A DNA stretch of 64,000 nt from CAZHTF01 sp964535305 (lineage in GTDB: Bacteria; Planctomycetota; Phycisphaerae; UBA1845; Fen-1342). Each line of letters begins with the position of its first letter. Within the stretch, counting starts at the first letter, position 1. The notes under the pieces were generated by a model. It was not told the origin of the DNA, did not search any database, and saw only the letters and a list, made by a program, of their open reading frames with translations. The stretch covers positions 1 through 64,000 of the forward strand of contig CAZHTF010000001.1 in NCBI GenBank assembly GCA_964535305.1. Reading direction: 5' to 3'. The position numbers and the translations under genes were made by a program. This document shows positions 61,067-64,000 of this stretch, piece by piece.

Positions 61067-62872
61067 ATGGACGCCGACGCACTCCTCAACAGCATTCGCG
61101 ATGTCTCGGTCGAATCCGAGTTCTACCTGCCGCTGCCGGCCGGATTCAAACCTGGTCAGACCAAATACGTCGTCGTGCTCGGCACGGTCATGAGCGGCCT
61201 CGGAAAGGGCATCTTCAGCTCATCGTTGGCGCGCTGCCTGCAGGACAAAGGCCTGACCATCGCGCCGATCAAACTCGAAGGCTATCTCAACATCGACTCC
61301 GGCACGCTCAACCCCTATCGCCACGGCGAAGTCTTCGTGCTCGACGACGGCACCGAGTGCGACATGGACCTGGGCACGTATGAGCGCGTGCTCGACCTCG
61401 AGCTGACACGCCTGAATTTCTGCACCAGCGGCCAGATCTATCGCCGCGTGCTCGATCGCGAGCGCACCGGCGGCTACCTGGGCCGCGACGTGCAGATGAT
61501 CCCGCATGTCACCGGCGAAGTGAAAAACCGGCTGCGCGAGCTGGCGGTGGCCTCTAAGGCCGATGTCGTCTTCGTCGAGATCGGCGGCACGGTGGGCGAC
61601 GTCGAGAACGCGTACATCATCGAAGCCATGCGGCAGCTCGCTTTCGAAGAGGGGCAGCATAGTGTCTGTTTCGTAGCGCTGACGTACGTGATGGAGCCGC
61701 CGATTCTGGGCGAGCAGAAGAGCAAGGCGGCCCAGCTCGGCATTCGCCGGCTGATGGAATCCGGGATTCAGCCGCACATCATCGCCTGCCGCGCGCGGAA
61801 TCCGGTGACCAAGCAGGTGCGTGAGAAGATCGCGCTGTTTTCGAACGTGCCGCCCGAGCGCGTCTTCAGCATGCACGATTGCGAGAGCGTCTATCAGATT
61901 CCGGATCTGCTGCGCGGCGCGGGCTACGATCGCGCGGTGATCGAGTGGCTGGTCCTGCAGGAGCGCGTTGACGAGACCCGCGAGCGCAAGGCGCGCGAGA
62001 CCTGGTCGGGATACGTGACGCGCCTGCGGCAGGCGGCGCGGCAGGTGACCATCGGCATCAGCGGCAAATACACCGCCGTCCGCGACGCATACGCCAGCAT
62101 CATCAAGGCGTTTGAGCATGCCGGCGTGGCGCTGGGCTGCAAGGTGCAGCTTCAGTGGGTCGATACCAGCGAGCTGACCGATGAATCCACGCCCGCGGCC
62201 CTGGCCGGGCTGAACGGATTGGTCGTGCCCGGCGCATTCGGCACGCGCGGCGCAGATGGCAAGATCGCTTGCCTGCGCTATGCCCGGCTCAACAAGCTGC
62301 CCTGCCTGGGCATCTGTTACGGCTTCCAGATGGCGGTGATCGAATTCGCCCGCAATGTCTGCGGCATGGCAGACGCAAATTCGACCGAGATCGACAATGA
62401 GTGCCGCTACCCGGTGATCACGATCCTGCCTGAACAGCGGCAGATCGAGGGCCTGGGCGGCACGATGCGGCTCGGCGGGCACGACGTGGCCATCAGCCCC
62501 GGCACAATCGCGAACGAACTCTTCGGCGCACGCGTGCGGCTGCGCTTCCGGCATCGCTATGAAGTCGAGCCGCGCTACATCGCCGCGCTCGAGCAGGCTG
62601 GGCTGGTCTTCTCGGGCCGCTCGCCGCGGGCGGAGATCATGCAGATTCTCGAGCTGCCGCGGGCGGTGCATCCGTACTACGTCGGCACGCAGGCTCACCC
62701 GGAGCTGACCACTCGGCCGCTGCGACCGCAGCCGATGTTCCTGGGGCTGGTGCACGCGGCCCTGCGACACGCGTACAGCGACTACGACGAGCCAATGGTG
62801 GTTCCGTGGGCGCCGGACATTCGCGAGCCGGCCGCCAAGGATCGCCCAACGCGCAGCACGGCGCCGGCGTAG
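61067..62872 (+). CDS. pyrG: CTP synthase, divergent
   Basis: 601 aa. Amidoligase domain: P-loop region VVVLGTVMSGLGKGIFSSSL (near 40-50; the usual form is GGVVSSLGKG), HGEVFVLDDGTECDMDLGTY, GYLGRDVQMIPHVTGEVK, VEIGGTVGDVENAYIIEAMR. Glutaminase domain: LGICYGFQMA (nucleophile Cys near 417) and AHPELTTRP (His/Glu near 545). So both active sites look complete, but the P-loop, the IKLEGYLNIDSGT segment (usually MKLDPYINVDPGT) and a ~30-residue N-terminal extension differ from mainstream PyrG. It makes CTP from UTP, ATP and Gln. Placed next to kdsB. Confidence 0.95.
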   Translation: MDADALLNSIRDVSVESEFYLPLPAGFKPGQTKYVVVLGTVMSGLGKGIFSSSLARCLQDKGLTIAPIKLEGYLNIDSGTLNPYRHGEVFVLDDGTECDMDLGTYERVLDLELTRLNFCTSGQIYRRVLDRERTGGYLGRDVQMIPHVTGEVKNRLRELAVASKADVVFVEIGGTVGDVENAYIIEAMRQLAFEEGQHSVCFVALTYVMEPPILGEQKSKAAQLGIRRLMESGIQPHIIACRARNPVTKQVREKIALFSNVPPERVFSMHDCESVYQIPDLLRGAGYDRAVIEWLVLQERVDETRERKARETWSGYVTRLRQAARQVTIGISGKYTAVRDAYASIIKAFEHAGVALGCKVQLQWVDTSELTDESTPAALAGLNGLVVPGAFGTRGADGKIACLRYARLNKLPCLGICYGFQMAVIEFARNVCGMADANSTEIDNECRYPVITILPEQRQIEGLGGTMRLGGHDVAISPGTIANELFGARVRLRFRHRYEVEPRYIAALEQAGLVFSGRSPRAEIMQILELPRAVHPYYVGTQAHPELTTRPLRPQPMFLGLVHAALRHAYSDYDEPMVVPWAPDIREPAAKDRPTRSTAPA

Positions 62873-62921
62873 GCGGAAGGGTCGAACGCACGCAGGCGCC
62901 GGCGTCTGCGGGGGCCGTTAA

Positions 62922-62949
62922 TTGACCATCGGCCAACTCTGTAGATAAT
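62922..62949 (+). promoter_or_regulatory. Putative promoter of tRNA-Gly
   Basis: TTGACC (62922-62927), a 16-bp spacer and GATAAT (62944-62949), about 85 bp upstream of the mature tRNA 5' end. Confidence 0.5.
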
Positions 62950-63035
62950 GGAGTTAAGAAGGCGGCCCGAATCCAGCCTGACCGCAGGCCTCAGGTTATG
63001 CAAGAAGTCGGCCTTAAGTTGTGAAAAACCGCATT

Positions 63036-63108
63036 GCGGGCGTAGCTCAATTGGTAGAGTATCAGCCTTCCAAGCTGAATGTTGCCGGTTCGATCCCGGT
63101 CGCCCGCT
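63036..63108 (+). tRNA. tRNA-Gly (anticodon TCC)
   Basis: 73-nt cloverleaf: acceptor GCGGGCG pairs with CGCCCGC (63101-63107), discriminator T; D-arm GCTC/GAGT; anticodon stem TCAGC/GCTGA with loop CTTCCAA, so anticodon TCC reading GGA/GGG; five-base variable region; T-arm GCCGG-TTCGATC-CCGGT. CCA is not encoded (the next bases are ATG). Confidence 0.96.
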
Positions 63109-63575
63109 ATGAAAACCCTCCCCAACGTCCTTCGGGGCCCGCTCGCACGAGCGCGAATAAGTCCCTGGATTCGCGTTGACCCGGCCGCCAGCGTCCGCGC
63201 CGTCGGCGGGCGGCCTGCAGGCCGTCACAAACTACGAACACCGGGCGTCGCAGGGCGCGGCAGGAGCGCGGACCAAGCTTCGGCGCCGCACGCGGGCGAC
63301 GGTCGTCGGCCGAGGCGGGGGCGCCTCAGGTTTAGGCGAAAAATCGCCAGCGTGGCCGGGGCCCTTTGGAGCGTGTGTTGCGGCGGACGGTCGCGCGGGC
63401 GATTGAGCCGGTGAAGCGGGTGGGCTGGCGACCTGGCCTTACAACCAAGTCCTGGCCGCCGGTTGCTGGGCAAGGCCGGAGGCGTCGAACCGGACCTTGA
63501 CTTCCCGCCAGAGCGCGCGGGCATGGGGCANNNNNNNNNNCCCCCCCCCACGCTGCTTTAGCGCGAGACGGACGC
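63109..63575. other. Non-coding stretch with assembly gap
   Basis: About 465 bp between the tRNA and the last gene. Apart from the 10-N gap at 63531-63540, whose right side is a run of nine C, nothing recognisable is present; the frames in it lack coding character. Confidence 0.6.
63531..63540. other. Assembly gap (10 N)
   Basis: Placeholder gap followed by a poly-C run (63541-63549), a likely cause of the assembly break. Confidence 0.99.
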
Positions 63576-64000
63576 CTAGCGCACGCGACGGCCGAAGGCG
63601 GCGCCCAGGAGCAGGCCGGTCAGTGCGAGCGTGGACGGCTCCGGAACGAACGCGAAGTTGCCGCTGGAGAAAGTTGGCAACGTGTTGATCGCGTCAATCC
63701 CGACCGGCGACGTGATTCGGGCCAACACCGAAAGGTCCGCGGTGTTCACGCTGAGATCGGTCGAGTACACGAGCCGGTTCACGTTCAGCGCGCTGTTCCA
63801 GTACAGGAAAAAGCCTGGCGTGGGAGTGTCGCTGAGCCGAGCCGCGATCAGGTTTGCCGCCGCGCCGGCGTTGAACGCGGTGGCTGGATTCGCATCGTTG
63901 TCGGTGTCCTGCAGCACGATGGTCGTCAGCCCGCCAGTCGGCAGCCCAGCCGCCAGGCCGTTGAAGAACGAGAGGTTGCCGACCGCGCCGAACGCCGGCA
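63576..64000 (-). CDS. PEP-CTERM protein, 5' end outside window
   Basis: The frame is open to the right edge, so only the C-terminal ~141 residues are seen: a beta-rich segment (GAVGNLSFFNGLAAGLPTGG, LQDTDNDANPATAFNAGAAA, LIAARLSDTPTPGFFLYWNS, NRLVYSTDLSVNTADLSVLA) and a classic PEP-CTERM signal: FVPEPSTLALTGLLLGAAFG followed by RRVR. This marks an exosortase-processed exported protein, the second in the window. The segment before the tail resembles PEP-CTERM proteins with a paired-statistics body, of unknown function. The start codon is not in the window. Confidence 0.85.
   Translation of the reverse strand, partial: PAFGAVGNLSFFNGLAAGLPTGGLTTIVLQDTDNDANPATAFNAGAAANLIAARLSDTPTPGFFLYWNSALNVNRLVYSTDLSVNTADLSVLARITSPVGIDAINTLPTFSSGNFAFVPEPSTLALTGLLLGAAFGRRVR

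Noticed and set aside
61220..62770. 516-codon minus-strand frame opposite pyrG
   Set aside because: Antisense to both catalytic domains of PyrG.
63079..63414. 111-codon plus-strand frame after pyrG
   Set aside because: It begins inside the tRNA-Gly gene and has no coding signal.

Overview
The window is about 64 kb of GC-rich DNA from a Gram-negative bacterium, most probably a planctomycete (Planctomycetota, perhaps Phycisphaerae-like). The lineage call rests on a combination of traits: secreted proteins ending in paired dockerin-like motifs (GD-N-D-G---E-DLG-LL--W), PEP-CTERM tails, an ECF-sigma/serine-threonine kinase pair, an EF-G of the mitochondrial EF-G2 (GFM2) type, KDO synthesis (kdsB), and many short unlinked transcription units. 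No mobile element, phage module, CRISPR array or rRNA was seen; one tRNA (Gly, anticodon TCC) is present. Two 10-N assembly gaps (19024-19033 and 63531-63540) mean this is a scaffold.

Layout, left to right. 1-4.1 kb: a minus-strand nfeD-floA membrane-organisation operon and an orphan ABC-type substrate-binding lipoprotein. 4.2-9.2 kb: a low-complexity basic protein with a perfect terminator, a cardiolipin synthase, an ArnT-like glycosyltransferase and a PAP2 phosphatase. 9.3-16 kb: a membrane/coiled-coil protein, trmB, a secreted trypsin-like protease with a dockerin-like tail, a polyprenyl synthase, a YhbY-type RNA-binding protein and an ACMSD-like amidohydrolase. 16-23.7 kb: a receptor-type protein kinase with its ECF sigma factor (broken by a gap), an LFGG-repeat protein, a copper P-type ATPase and an aldo/keto reductase. 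23.8-28.1 kb: a secreted discoidin/(alpha/alpha)6 glycosidase interrupted by an in-frame stop, then a signal-less PPC/thrombospondin-3/dockerin-like fragment. 28.2-36.7 kb: PEP carboxykinase, a HerA-like ATPase, a PEP-CTERM DNRLRE protein, an unknown protein, an orphan nuoC and an M42 peptidase. 36.8-45.4 kb: a large membrane protein, guaA coupled to a methyltransferase by ATGA overlap, and two tandem paralogous secreted dockerin-like proteins each with its own terminator. 45.8-52.2 kb: enoyl-CoA hydratase, bipartite ThiE, DUF5658, a flippase-like protein, a second GT-C protein, DUF1569 and ACT-domain proteins. 52.5-64 kb: an RND adaptor-pump operon, an EF-G2, a lipoprotein with a structured leader, kdsB-pyrG, tRNA-Gly and the 3' end of a PEP-CTERM gene.

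How the genes fit together: envelope biogenesis is the recurrent theme (cardiolipin synthase, two GT-C enzymes, PAP2, polyprenyl synthase, flippase-like protein, KdsB with CTP supplied by PyrG next door). A second theme is surface display through dockerin-like and PEP-CTERM tails. Translation initiation looks mixed: many genes have clear Shine-Dalgarno sequences, while several others have a -10-like hexamer only 6-9 nt before the start codon, suggesting leaderless mRNAs. The most unusual items are the structured leader before the 59.2-kb lipoprotein gene, the stop-interrupted glycosidase, the tandem paralogues and the divergent CTP synthase.
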